A stretch of 64,000 nt of DNA, taken from positions 112,741,641-112,805,640 of the forward strand of contig CM056377.1 in assembly GCA_029718625.1 (NCBI GenBank). Reading direction: 5' to 3'. Every line of letters starts with the position of its first letter. Positions within the stretch are counted from its first letter, which is position 1. Below the pieces are notes generated by a model. It did not search any database. It saw nothing but the letters and a program-made list of their open reading frames with translations, and was not told where the DNA came from. Both the position numbers and the translations under genes were made by a program. Below, in pieces: positions 12,366-21,370 of this stretch. Origin of the DNA: Synaphobranchus kaupii. Taxonomy: Eukaryota > Chordata > Actinopteri > Anguilliformes > Synaphobranchidae.

Positions 12366-15300
12366 TGTGCACACACACAGCACATAAGTTAACTTTGTCA
12401 ACAGCAGTGAGGGTCTGTCTGGTGTCCTCCTCGTTTATCTGCAGGGGAGAGTCTCCTGCAGATAATTATCTCGCTGAAACAATAAAATTTCACAAGCACT
12501 GTCAAGATAATTAGTCAATATAAATCAATGAAACTAAGTGCTTTTGATTTTAGAATATAAATATCTGTATTAATGGTGTTATTCTTTTACCTCAGCTTTG
12601 CACAGCGTTCATTTATTGTCATGTCTGTGACTGTACTTTTTATTGGCTTGGCCTCAAGTACTGATTTGATAATATAAAGGCAAGATTACATTTTCTTGCA
12701 GGGAGAAGCAAAGGCAAGAAACCCTTGATGCTGTATTCGGGGAGACCTGGTTATTTTTCGGCTGCCGTCACAAAGATCGAGAGTTTCTCTTCAGGTAATT
12801 GTGTTTTATAGAGCAGCACACTTTCTTCGGCCTGTATATACATTACCTGATTACAACTGATCCCTGTGACCTGCATGTTTCCTCTTATTTGAACAGCGAT
12901 TGTTGAAGAATGTCTGGCCATCTCCTGGCAATGGCTTTCCTGTCAGCTAAAATCTACTGTCCTTGAACATGGTGAATGAGAGTGAAATGAAATGAAAGTG
13001 CTGCAGTGTAGAAGGTTGCTTTATGCAGCTTTATCGAGGTCTGAAACTCCTGAGATCAGGTGGCATAACGTATAGGATCTGGGTCGCGTCACTGCTATTT
13101 GGGGTTGAGAAGAAGCAGTCCGGGACAGTCTACCCTTCCACAAGGAGTAGAACCCACACTCGGGTCAGAACAGGGCTGGAAGGCCAAGGACCAAACACAA
13201 AGTACACCAAGCATCATGCTGGGTTCAGTGACATTGGAAGCATGATAAGAAGTGAATTCATTTCTTTTAGATTGGGTGTTAAAAAAGATACCCTGTGTGT
13301 GCAACTTATTTTTAGTATACCTTGGTTCAAAATATTCAAAGCACATGTTATGACTTTTAAAAAAAAATAGTTTTGGTATGTTTGAATAATTTCTGATTTA
13401 CTTGTTTCAAATCATTTTTATAATTTAAAAGTAGCTAAGCTACACAAATATATTTTGAAATTTGTATTCAAAATATTTTCAGCTACAGAATAGTTTTTTA
13501 ATACAGACTGTTTAGTTCAGAATGACTTTTGTATTTCCCCAGTGAAGTGTCTGACACTTGAGGATTTTAATTATGAATGTACGGTTTTGAGGCTTATGAG
13601 TGGTTCAGTGCTGACTGATGCATTAGCTTCCCCGATCCACCCACAGGATAACCGCTGTAGTGAGAGCTACGCCTCTCCTCCAATCAATACAAGCTGTCCT
13701 GTGTGGCCCGTAGGGTGTAACATGCCTTCAGACATGTTTACCTGCTTCACTGGCAGTGAGAAGGCATGGGAGCTGGTGGTATATAGTATTAACGAGATTA
13801 TTGAGAGACATAATTTGGAGTTCTAAGGGACAAAAATAGGTCTTGGCACATATAAGTTAGTGACTAACTTAGTGACTAAGGTGATAGAAATATTGTTTTT
13901 GCTGGTGTTAACACCTATTGCATATAATAAAACATTTTGTAAATCTGGTCTTTAATTGGGGAAAAAGAATGAGGGAAAAAATTGCTTAAAGCAGTGGTCC
14001 CCAACCCTGTCCCTGGAGATCTACCATCCTTTAGGTTTTCATTGCAACCCTATTTTGGCACACCTGAATCTACTAATTAGCAGCTCAACGAGATCTCTTA
14101 ACTGTTGAATGAGATGTGCTTTGTTAGGGTTGTAGTGAAAACCTACAGGACGGTAGGAACAGGGTTGGGGGCCACCGGCTTAAAGAAACGCGATGCTTTG
14201 CCTTCGAGTCAAGGGCATAACTAAGGATTGCTGGGTAAAAAGACGTGATGTTACAAAATAATGCAAGCATGGATTTTTAATGGATAGAATTCTAGAACAA
14301 CAGCAAAAAAGAGAAAAAACTTCTCTAATCAACCCCAGCACTTGACATCTGTGTAAAGAGATGAAATCAATATGGAGACAGCCGGCCCAGATACCCTGCT
14401 GTTTGTCCAAGTCGTTCAGATATTTGAATTTCAGATGGCAAGGGAGGCTTGTCACTGATCTTGTTAAAGGTCAAGCGCCACTTAAACTGTTTTCTGTGAA
14501 AAGATCAAATGTCTCAAAAAATAGAAGAAAACAGCATGTCATTGCTGTGGAAGGGACCGTACATCATGCATAGCACAGTGGAACATCAGACTCCGACCCC
14601 CATATGTGGTATATGTGGAGCTGATCTACCACACGGAAACACTGAGCCAAGGGACCCATGCCAGTTCAAATGAGCCTTTTTTTTTTTTTTTCCCCTCTTT
14701 AAATAGCCTCCCAGTTCTTTTCGTTTGAAGGTGTGCTGTTAAAATAAACGTAAGGCCATTATAGCCATGTCTGTAAAATGTTAAGGTATAGGCATAGAGC
14801 AAGGTTATGTAGAATATCAGGGTTGGAAGAGCTGATTGAGAGAGACTAGCAAGGGAAACTTGATCTTCCGTATTAAATTCATAATTTCCATTATTTTTTG
14901 AGCTATGAAATAGAATAGGAGCAATTTTGGCTTTGAAGCAGCAAAACCAAAGACCAAGAAATACAGCTTCCTATTTCAGCACTTGGGTTTGTTAATTATC
15001 TTTTTAGAATTTTGCATTTGGGATAACTGAAGTATTTAAGGTGAGAAGCTTGAGTTTTAAAAAGGGCAGCTCTGTCATATTTATCAAACGTCATGAAGGC
15101 AGTGGAAGCTTAACGTTGGCAAATTAAGTGTTTTTAAAGATGTTCTGCATAGCCTGTTTGTTGTTTTCAGGGAGGAGTTGGAGGGTTTTGTTGAAAAGGG
15201 CATTCTAACGCACCTGCACGTGAGTTTCTCCCGAGACTCGCCCGACGGGGAGGAATCCAGGCCCAGATACGTGCAGCACAACCTGCTCCTCCACGCCCAA

Positions 15301-15675
15301 CACCTTGCTGACATTCTACTCAAACAAAATGGCTGCATTTACGTGTGTGGGTAAGCGAAACATGTACAAGGCTAAGAGTTGCATGCCGTATGTTAGTCAA
15401 CCAACCACCTTTGCCTGTTCACAACAATCGTATATTGAGCCTTTGTAAAACATTTGGATGAAGCGGAACGGTCATGAAAAAGGCTGTACCTCGTTTTGTC
15501 CTTATTGGAACTTTTCTACTATGCTTACAGAGATGCCAAGAACATGGCAAAGGATGTCAACGATGCCCTGGTAGAGATAGTGCAGAAAGAGCTGCAGGTG
15601 GATAAACTGGAGGCCATGAAAACCCTGGCGGGACTTCGGGAGCAAAAGAGATATTTGCAGGATTTATGGAGCTGA
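3706..15675 (+). CDS. mtrr: Methionine synthase reductase, C-terminal half (five exons: 3706-3883, 4030-4148, 12702-12794, 15171-15350, 15531-15675)
   Basis: MTRR is a cytosolic diflavin (FMN/FAD) reductase. It passes NADPH electrons to methionine synthase and so restores the oxidised cobalamin cofactor in the methionine/folate cycle. The spliced reading frame here begins in the FAD-binding domain ([10 protein letters not shown], then [10 protein letters not shown]) and runs through the NADPH-binding domain: [44 protein letters not shown], and the C-terminal YLQDLWS followed by TGA. The penultimate Trp is the aromatic residue that covers the flavin in this family. Every junction has AG/GT borders and compatible phases (entry after 2 nt, then 0, 2, 2, 2). 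The upstream FMN domain and most of the FAD domain are not in the window. I saw no frameshift or stop, so the gene looks functional. Alternative diflavin reductases (POR, NOS, NDOR1) fit the C-terminus less well. Identification is from recalled family sequence, not from a search. Confidence 0.96.
3884..4029 (+). other. mtrr: mtrr short intron
   Basis: A 146-bp intron with donor GTGAATG and acceptor CCCCCAG. It is GC-rich at its 5' end and continues an open frame for about 30 codons past the donor, which explains an unspliced open frame extending into it. Confidence 0.9.
4030..4148 (+). CDS. mtrr: mtrr coding exon with NADPH-binding GPGTGxAPF motif
   Basis: The preceding intron is only 146 bp (3884-4029). 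The acceptor is CAG at 4027-4029 and the frame opens [14 protein letters not shown]. It continues into [21 protein letters not shown], the glycine-rich pyrophosphate-binding loop at the start of the NADPH subdomain in ferredoxin-NADP reductase-like enzymes. The exon ends after two bases of an Arg codon, with donor GTACAC at 4149 (phase 2). A short ACACGC repeat directly follows the donor. Confidence 0.96.
5395..5645. promoter_or_regulatory. CpG-rich unique block inside mtrr intron
   Basis: The block is visibly denser in CG dinucleotides than the flanks (CGGGGCGACACCGG, CGCTGCCGCGCG). It has no repeat structure and no coding match. It could be an intronic regulatory element, an alternative promoter or a decayed GC-rich repeat; nothing decides between these. 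Confidence 0.3.
5785..5840. repeat. TCTCCT polypyrimidine microsatellite
   Basis: A simple (TCTCCT)n/(TTCTCC)n tract, strongly pyrimidine on the + strand. It produces a Lys/Glu/Arg-rich spurious open frame on the minus strand. Confidence 0.85.
6110..6565. promoter_or_regulatory. CpG-rich unique block inside mtrr intron
   Basis: About 450 bp with many CG dinucleotides in an otherwise CpG-poor intron. Contains CACGTGCACC (E-box core CACGTG, about 6434-6443) and AAAGGTCAAACG (nuclear-receptor half-site-like, about 6477). An open frame of 91 codons (6288-6563, +) crosses it without similarity I recognise, and I do not call it a gene. Conserved enhancer or alternative promoter is an inference only. 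Confidence 0.3.
8020..8072 (+). repeat. LINE/SINE 3' tail fragment
   Basis: Contains AATCGCTCTGGATAAGAG followed by a degraded 'nCTGCCAA', the conserved 3' tail shared by many fish LINEs and the SINEs that borrow it. The repeated TGTAATG terminus is lost here. Confidence 0.55.
9330..9650. promoter_or_regulatory. CpG-rich unique block inside mtrr intron
   Basis: A third CpG-dense block (for example CCCGGCGATCCACGG, GGGCGCGGACGAC, AACGGGAAACGCGTGC) in the same intron. Overlapping open frames occur on both strands (82 and 67 codons) with no recognisable domain. Its nature is not resolved. Confidence 0.3.
9938..11745 (-). pseudogene. Degraded L2-type LINE, antisense in mtrr intron
   Basis: Reading the minus strand 5' to 3', 11744-11454 encodes an ORF1-like segment ([21 protein letters not shown]). 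A frameshifted segment with the SGNH-esterase-like block [10 protein letters not shown] follows at 11539-11309. After an internal deletion comes ORF2 reverse transcriptase. Its thumb/finger region ([16 protein letters not shown], then [19 protein letters not shown]) lies at about 11190-10557, and [18 protein letters not shown] at about 10570-10500. The 3' UTR at 10350-9938 ends in a CAAATACAATTGAA-type terminus. Several frameshifts and loss of the catalytic RT core make it dead. Gene order ORF1-ORF2-3' UTR and the tail match L2/CR1-group fish LINEs. Confidence 0.85.
12247..12380. repeat. (CA)n microsatellite
   Basis: An interrupted start (CT-rich, 12265-12277), then more than 80 bp of pure AC to 12360 and a short degenerate end. 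It lies about 320 bp upstream of an mtrr exon. Confidence 0.97.
12702..12794 (+). CDS. mtrr: mtrr coding exon with [13 protein letters not shown]
   Basis: This 93-bp exon follows an 8.5-kb intron. The acceptor is TTCTTGCAG at 12701 and the donor is GTAATT at 12795. The first base completes the Arg codon from the previous exon. The product reads [30 protein letters not shown]. The FGCR segment binds the 2'-phosphate/ribose of NADPH in this enzyme class. The exon ends in phase 2. No ATG-initiated open frame of useful length covers it; it is found only by matching the protein. Confidence 0.96.
12795..15170 (+). other. mtrr: mtrr intron with a hAT-like MITE
   Basis: A 2.4-kb intron, AT-rich. Apart from the MITE at 13992-14177 and a T-run at 14678-14691, I see no feature. 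The open frames at 13023-13370 and 13542-13826 have no recognisable similarity and are not called. Confidence 0.8.
13992..14177. mobile_element. hAT-like MITE, copy 1, with 8-bp target duplication
   Basis: The 186-bp element starts CAGTGGTCCCCAACCCTG and ends in the inverted counterpart GGGTTGGGGGCCACCG. It is flanked by a perfect 8-bp direct repeat GCTTAAAG (13984-13991 and 14178-14185). An 8-bp duplication with CAG-type termini is the hAT signature. The interior is a partial hairpin with no coding capacity. A second copy sits at 51622-51817. Confidence 0.9.
15171..15350 (+). CDS. mtrr: mtrr coding exon, NADPH subdomain middle
   Basis: The acceptor TTGTTTTCAG ends at 15170 and the donor GTAAGC starts at 15351. 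The 180-bp exon encodes [22 protein letters not shown], an acidic/Ser linker, then [28 protein letters not shown]. The SFSRD and YVQ elements and the terminal YVCG are conserved in diflavin reductases and contribute to NADPH and hydride-transfer geometry. It starts in phase 2 and ends in phase 2 (GG|A Gly codon), matching both neighbouring exons. Confidence 0.96.
15531..15675 (+). CDS. mtrr: mtrr terminal coding exon and stop
   Basis: The acceptor TATGCTTACAG ends at 15530. The exon completes the Gly of the YVCGDAKN motif and continues [37 protein letters not shown] and LQDLWS. The stop TGA is at 15673-15675. The Asp/Ala/Met cluster and terminal Trp-Ser are hallmarks of the MTRR C-terminus. 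The preceding intron is 180 bp. Confidence 0.97.
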
Positions 15676-16030
15676 TATGCAGATGCAACAAAACACCGGA
15701 AGTCATTTTTTGTTAGCAATTTTGGAAATGTTTTTTGGAATAGTCTTTTAATTCTTGTTTTTAATTTGAAAGCAGAAAAGCCTCTGTGTACTAATGATGA
15801 CTTTTATGTGTATCGCTAATTATTGTCACGGCACCCCTACAAGCGTTCCAGGATCACCTGGGTTTGCGTGATTTTATCGGGGCTATGCCAAGCAATGAAA
15901 TATTTCCTATATCTTCAAGTAAGATGGTGCTTCTGCCATTCGGCATCCACTGTTGTATGATTCTCTTCCTTAAATGTCTCAAATTATTCTTAATTTAAGA
16001 ATTGTGGCAAATAAAGTTACTGAGTAAAGG
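15676..16030 (+). other. mtrr: mtrr 3' untranslated region
   Basis: AT-rich non-coding sequence after the stop, with no repeat that I recognise. The only canonical AATAAA close to the stop is at 16010-16015, which would give a 3' UTR of roughly 350 nt. The exact cleavage site cannot be read from sequence. Confidence 0.7.
16010..16015 (+). terminator. mtrr: mtrr polyadenylation signal AATAAA
   Basis: A canonical hexamer about 335 nt after the mtrr stop codon, in AT-rich sequence and before any other gene-like signal. It is a likely signal judged from position and sequence only. Confidence 0.65.
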
Positions 16031-16564
16031 AACAAAGTGATTGCATTGGACATCTGATAGATGAATCTGAAGTGCCACACACCACTGACACGAAAAGAAG
16101 CAAAAATACAGAGGTTAGGACAAGTCTCTATCCATGTGTAGTCTGTGGCTAAATTCAATTGAGACGATTCATACAAAATGTATCGTGTATTCACGATCTG
16201 TACCTTTGACAGCATAAAAGATTGTCTGGGTTTCATAAATCTACTTTCAAAAGCAATTTGGACTCCCTCTTTGTTTTGCCTCATAGATCTGAGAGAAATT
16301 GCGGAATATAAAATGAAGCGCATTCCTTTCTATGACATTACACCCTCCTTTTAAACTTCCCATTGATTAAAATATTTTCCCAACAGAGCCACAGGTAAAT
16401 ATCTGACCCTTTTTATATGGTGACTCGACATCAATCATTTATGCGCTCTTGCACGCAAGCAAATCATTGGCTTCCCTTTGCGACAGTGTAAATCTCTTCA
16501 AAACAGCTAAGCGGTGTTTATTGCAAATTATTGTGGGGGGAAAAAATAATAATCCCCACCCCAC

Positions 16565-16602
<38 letters not shown>

Positions 16603-17017
16603 TATCCAGGACAATATTATCAGTATTTGTTTAGTAATTTATCATGGGCTCTTGAGGGGCATGACGGTCATATCCAGCTGAAGAACTGGTTCTTGGTGCA
16701 GTGAAGCCCCGCATTCTGGTATCAGATCCTGATTACGCCGGTGATGAGGGTGGCCAGCTCCCCCAGGGAGGGTGGCTTTCAGTCGATATGGCGTTCCATA
16801 CCTCATCAGGCATAAGCCACTCTGATGGATGGTCAGCCTGCAGGATGTCCAGTCATCCAGCACGATAGCTACACAGCCCAGCTGGTCGAATGTGGCGTGA
16901 AAAACCACACGCTGCGGAGGACGTGCAGGCTAGGCTGGGCTTTCTCAAACTGACAATGTTGCAGCAATAGGACCAGACTACATTTACAGCTGGCCACTCC
17001 AAATTAGGGTATAAATA
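16031..17017. other. Intergenic sequence downstream of mtrr
   Basis: Unique sequence with a G-run, C-tract and short (CA)n at about 16537-16600. The 88-codon minus-strand open frame at 16642-16908 is somewhat GC-rich but matches nothing that I recognise. Confidence 0.5.
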
Positions 17018-17797
17018 CACAAAGCGGGATTAAGGAGTTAGCCGGCTAACTTTTTTAAATAGAAACCCCAATTCCATAAACGTTGGGACATTATGTAGAA
17101 TGACTTGTTTTCCTATTGAACACTCTGGAGAAAAATAAGCCAGGAGAAGCAAACCTTCAAGGATCCATCCATATCTACTGCATATCTGGCAGCAGAGTGA
17201 TGGTTTAGGCTCGTTTGATACCTCAGACCCTTAATGACTTACAGCCATTTCACCAATCATGTATTCCATACTATTCCCGTGTAATTTACAGCTTAATCTA
17301 GTCCCACCCCCCAATTCCCATAGAGATCCATTCAAATGCAGAGAGGTTATAGTATCGCTTGTAAGAGTACCTGAAAATAAGATATCGAGTCTTTTGATAT
17401 CCTTTTATACCCAGTCATGATAGCATCACCTGTTTACCTGTAGAATGTTCCAAACAGGTGTTTTTTGAACTTCCCAGTCTTTTCTTTGCCCCTGTCCCAA
17501 CTTTTTTGGAACGTGTTGCAGGCATCAAATTCAGAATTAGAGTATATTTACAAAAATCGATAAAATTGATAAGGTAAAACATTAAACATCTTTTTTTTTG
17601 TACTGTTTTCAATTAAATATATGTAAGAAATAATTTACAAATCATTGCTTTCTGCTTTTATGTGCATTTTACATATTGTCCCAACTTTTTTGGAATTGGG
17701 GTTTGTATTTTGAAGTAACCCAGGCTCTTATCCAATTGGATGTGATCGAATTCAAAATATTTTAAAAAATTTAGCCGGCTAACTGCTTCGTGAAACA
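17018..17797. mobile_element. Outer MITE with GTTAGCCGGCTAA ends, split by a later insertion
   Basis: The left end (about 17018-17050) reads CACAAAGCGGGATTAAGGAG, then TTAGCCGGCTAAC. The right end (about 17771-17797) reads TTAGCCGGCTAACTGCTTCGTG, i.e. inverted CACGAAGC plus the same palindromic core. The 14-bp motif GTTAGCCGGCTAAC at the left is a perfect palindrome. Between the two ends sits the complete TA-flanked element 17062-17705. My reading is an older small MITE disrupted by a younger one. The outer boundaries are approximate. Confidence 0.6.
17062..17705. mobile_element. Chimeric mariner-type MITE, copy 1 (CCCCAATTCC termini)
   Basis: The 644-bp element has inverted termini GAAACCCCAATTCC / GGAATTGGGGTTTG between TA dinucleotides (17060-17061 and 17706-17707), as expected for Tc1/mariner-type insertion. 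Secondary GTTGGGAC / GTCCCAAC repeats lie inside. Its middle (about 17125-17395) is not ordinary element sequence: it is part of the palindromic family whose full copy is at 54214-55219. The junction ATATCCTTTTATACCCAGTC (about 17396) recurs in inverse orientation in the copy at 22645-23372. Confidence 0.85.
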
Positions 17798-17799
17798 GG

Positions 17800-19370
17800 G
17801 AGTCCTCACTAGTCTTGCTGATGTAAATATACAGGCCTGATGATGAGCATGTTGTGGGCGTAGTGGTTATTTTGGCCATCAGAAGCACTTCTGTGGCAGC
17901 GAATGAGAAGTGATGCTTCTAAGTGGTCATCATGAAATAAAATAAACAGTGAAGATAATGCATGCAGAGTGATTAGGGGTGATTGAGCTTTAAATGAAAG
18001 ATCCGTAATTAAACTGTTGAAGGTGCCTTTCCCTCCACAACACGAGTGTGCAGGATACTGATTGGAAGAGTTCTGTATTGAGTGCTCTGAGGATTCATTG
18101 TTTCTCAAGAAATCCATTTATGACTCGCGTGCACAGCCAAGGGCAAACAGCCTTGTGATCTTTGTGAATATTTTGTACAAATAAAGTTAACTGGGAGAAG
18201 TTTTTCATTCAAAAAAAAAAAGTTTTTGAATGAAAATCCAAGAAAACCAAAATGGACACTTGCATATTAGTAAACACATGGATTTATACCAGTACTTAAA
18301 TTGATACCATTCCAATTGATAAATTGTTTATTGATTGGAATGGTTACAGTACTGCTGGGGGGGGCTCTGCTTCTGTTCACATGTGAGATGTAAGATGGCA
18401 CCTGAGTGCTGGGGGAAAATGAGGCAGCTAATGCAATTAAACCATAGTACACTAAATAGGTACCGAAATAACTCTGTATTAATGCATGGAACATAAGCTT
18501 GATAAATGAGTGAAAAATGTAATGAATTATCCTTCAGAGAGAGAGATTGAAAAAAAATAAATGAATGACCTGGTTTAATTAAATTGGGCCTTGTGATTGA
18601 CAAAGAACTGTATATTTTGCTGTCTGAACTTTGCAGTAGCATCGCTCTCAGACAACCTTTGACCTTTGTTTGCCCAGGCCATTTTGTATGCTCATGACTC
18701 TTGATGAAAACTAGCACCAGGACAGTGAGATGCTCACAGCTCCACGGATGCGGCGATCACACTGATAATGGATGCTAAACAATAAGGATGGATTAAGTTT
18801 TAAATTACATATTCTTAATTTAAAAAAGGCTCAAGGTGCCTTTATGCTGGTTTGAATAAATCAAGTTGCCTATGAATTCTGGAGTTAGTCTATATGATAG
18901 ATTTCCCTTGAGGGAGGAAAAAGGCTTTGCTAAAGCTGGGAAAGTAAGCAAATGGTAAATGGGGACACACATTTCTTATGCAAGCAGTGCATATGAGCAG
19001 AGATTCAGGAAATGGCAGATCACTGCTGGCCAATGAGGAGAGTTAACACTATTGATTGTGCTGTCATACAGACTTAGGGGGAACAGTCTGGATAGTGCTT
19101 TTCAAAAGCCCACTGGGCCATCGTGCAGGCTGAGCTAAAGACCTCTGTCACATTAACAATGGTTTCCACCTTTTGCAACAAAAAAAGGCATTTTCGTTTT
19201 TTAAAATGTGTTTAACGAGGAAATATTTGGAAGAAATATTATAAGAAGGAAGTTCTGTGGGGTCTGTTACTCTTGGTTGCAGTAATGTCTGCCTCAGCAG
19301 ATCTGATCTCTTTTTTTTTTTCGTCAACAGCAAAAACAAAAACAATCAACATGGCTGAAAAATCACAGCA
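17800..19370. other. Intergenic AT-rich sequence, nothing recognised
   Basis: No exon or family-level repeat. A short hairpin TTTTTCATTCAAAAAA / AGTTTTTGAATGAAAA lies at about 18200-18234. Confidence 0.4.
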
Positions 19371-19379
19371 ATCAGCACT

Positions 19380-19800
19380 TCTTCCCCGCGTAGCATGATG
19401 GCGAAACTCCCCGCGCAGTCTCTCACAGCAGTGGCCTCTGGGTATACGAGAATCGTCCTTTATTAGTTTTGCGCCAACAATCGAGGGAACTGAAAATGGC
19501 GCGCTCAACCTTCTGGAGCGATTGGAGAGCGGCGGCCGTATAGCGCCCGCGTCGCGCAGACGTGAGGCAGAGGTCACGCCGGGTCGATATGCAAATAGGC
19601 GCGATGTTACGGCATGGGAAGAGCGGCGGAGAGAAAGGCAGCGGGATGATTATCTGCTCGGCCCGTGTGCCGGGCTGCCGTGGCCACCCCTCATGACATG
19701 ACACAGAATGATTGTGGCGCCTTTATTTGTTTCCGAGCGCTCGTCCGTGAACCTGGGCTCCCGGAGTACGTGAAAACGCAGGGAAGATGGATATTGCTGG
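19380..19800. promoter_or_regulatory. CpG-dense block downstream of mtrr, possible promoter or enhancer
   Basis: The most CpG-dense stretch of the intergenic region (CGCCCGCGTCGCGC, GGCGCGCTC, GAGCGGCGGCCG). It contains a perfect octamer ATGCAAAT (19589-19596), the consensus for POU/Oct factors, and AGGTCAC (about 19571), like a nuclear-receptor half site. Overlapping open frames of 93 and 112 codons on the minus strand have no recognisable domain. In vertebrates such islands mark promoters, including those of non-coding RNAs, or strong enhancers. Which applies here is unknown. Confidence 0.4.
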
Positions 19801-20335
19801 AATAATTGCAGTGGCTTTTATTCTTCACAATGGAAATGACTTTACAGCCAGTGAGCGAACAGTGTACATGTAGAGAAAGGGGAATATTACACTAATCAGT
19901 CGCAGAGGGATGTGGCCGTGCTGTGTGGGGATGTCGATAAATGGCCGACAAATCACACTGCCCTGAGCTGAATTATTAACAGAGTCACATCTGGCCGACA
20001 AGTCTGACCACACATTCTGCTTTGTTGTCTTCTAATGAATGTAACAAGAGTGGTAAATCTAGACGATATCCCATTGCATTGCAAAGACTATGACGAATTC
20101 AGAAATGCAGGCAAGTTTATTGTTTAATTTGTGCTCCCTAATTTCTGCACAGTAAATGAAATAAAGTAGTTTGGTATGGCCCTATGTCTGTAAGAGGGAT
20201 GGGAGGCATCTGCAAAAATTGCATATCTGGGAAATACACACGTTGGTAGGCTATTTTTGATCATGCACAGTCACTAGGGCTGGTCTTTGTGACATTGGCT
20301 GATTCCGTTGTGGTGGGGCATTACAATCGCATCAT
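19801..20335. other. Intergenic unique sequence
   Basis: No repeat or coding signal recognised. Confidence 0.4.
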
Positions 20336-20339
20336 AGCC

Positions 20340-20907
20340 ATTCTCTTTTCAGACTGTTGACTGCAAGAAACCCCCCCTACCACTGCCTCCGGGATGGTAA
20401 TACAGGAACAAATCCACCCATCGCCCTGACAGGTTCTTAACATGTCTGACACGCCCCTCGCTCCCAGAGTTTGCAGACTGCTCCAGTCATGTCCCTCCCC
20501 TGGTTTATGCCCCCGCATTGAAGCAACCGGGATCCCAGATGCCCCTTTTGCATCCTTTTCTTTGTACTTTCTACTTACCAGCTAGTTTTATTAGATCCGT
20601 CTTTACAGTCTATTACCATCCATTCCACCCTTAGTTTAAACCGGGCCGGCCAGCGAAGGATGGGCACCCCCCTCTCTAGCCAGGTTCCTTCCGTGATTTC
20701 TTCCCATTGGGGAGTTTTTTCTCGCCACTGTTGAGTGATTTTTCTTCCCACCGGGGAGTTTTTTTACCTCGTTTCGCTGGTTGTGGGTTAAGGCCTGGTT
20801 TTTTTTGCTCAATTTTCCTTCCGTTTCTCTGTGCAGTCATTGTGACAGTTCTCTCTAAAAAGCGCTATACAACCAAAATGAATCGAATTGAATTAAACGC
20901 TGCACGC
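20340..20907 (+). repeat. L2-type LINE 3' UTR fragment
   Basis: The 3' portion carries the landmarks of fish L2 3' UTRs: GGTTCCTTCCGTGATTTCTTC, two TTGGGGAGTTTTTT-like blocks, a GTGACAGTT block and AAAAAGCGCTATAC, ending in the short GAATTGAATT tandem repeat. This matches, in opposite orientation, the 3' end of the LINE at 9938-10350. The 5' boundary (about 20340) is uncertain. Confidence 0.7.
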
Positions 20908-21239
20908 AAGCTCTAGTCACTGGTGCAGGTCTTCAAAATAAGTAGCAAATTAAAATACGAAAAGAGGAAAATCACCCCTCATTAGCACTTGTGACTGGGG
21001 ACACAGTAAATGACCTGGCTGTCAGCGCTTATAGAGCGCTCGCTCTGGCTCCGTGCCAGAGGGATTTTCTCCTACAACGTTCTCCGCCACCTGGGAGCCA
21101 TGCTCTGCAAGAAAAACAAAGATATTTGCCTCTGTTCCGCTTCTTAAATACAGTTACATGTCAAAATACTTTGCACTCAGCCATATTTCTACTAGACGTT
21201 TTGAGCTGTAATGGCAGAAGATAAAACAAGGACTTATGT

Positions 21240-21370
21240 GTGGGACTGAATAGCATCGCACCTCCCTTTCGTGTGTTTTGCCCAATTATCCTTTGTATTT
21301 CCACTGGTAAAGCATCTTTGTGACAATGTCGCTGTGGAAAACCACGATACAAATAAAATTGAATTGAATT
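21240..21370 (+). repeat. L2-type LINE 3' tail, short copy
   Basis: AAAGCATCTTTGTGACAATG followed by a degraded ATACAAATAAAATTGAATTG tail, the same terminus as at 20820-20907 and 30060-30150. 5'-truncated. Confidence 0.65.

Larger units (their letters stand above)
4149..12701 (+). other. mtrr: mtrr large intron (8.5 kb)
   Basis: An intron between the GPGTG exon and the FFGCR exon. It holds unique AT-rich sequence, three CpG-richer blocks (5395-5645, 6110-6565 and 9330-9650), a polypyrimidine TCTCCT tract (about 5791-5838), a LINE tail fragment (8020-8072), an antisense L2-type LINE carcass (9938-11745) and a long (CA)n (12247-12380). The rest (4170-5390, 6570-8010, 8080-9320 and 11750-12240) shows nothing I can name. 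Confidence 0.85.

Noticed and set aside
16642..16908. 88-codon minus-strand frame downstream of mtrr
   Set aside because: No recognisable domain, no splice or promoter signals. Could be repeat-derived but not assignable.
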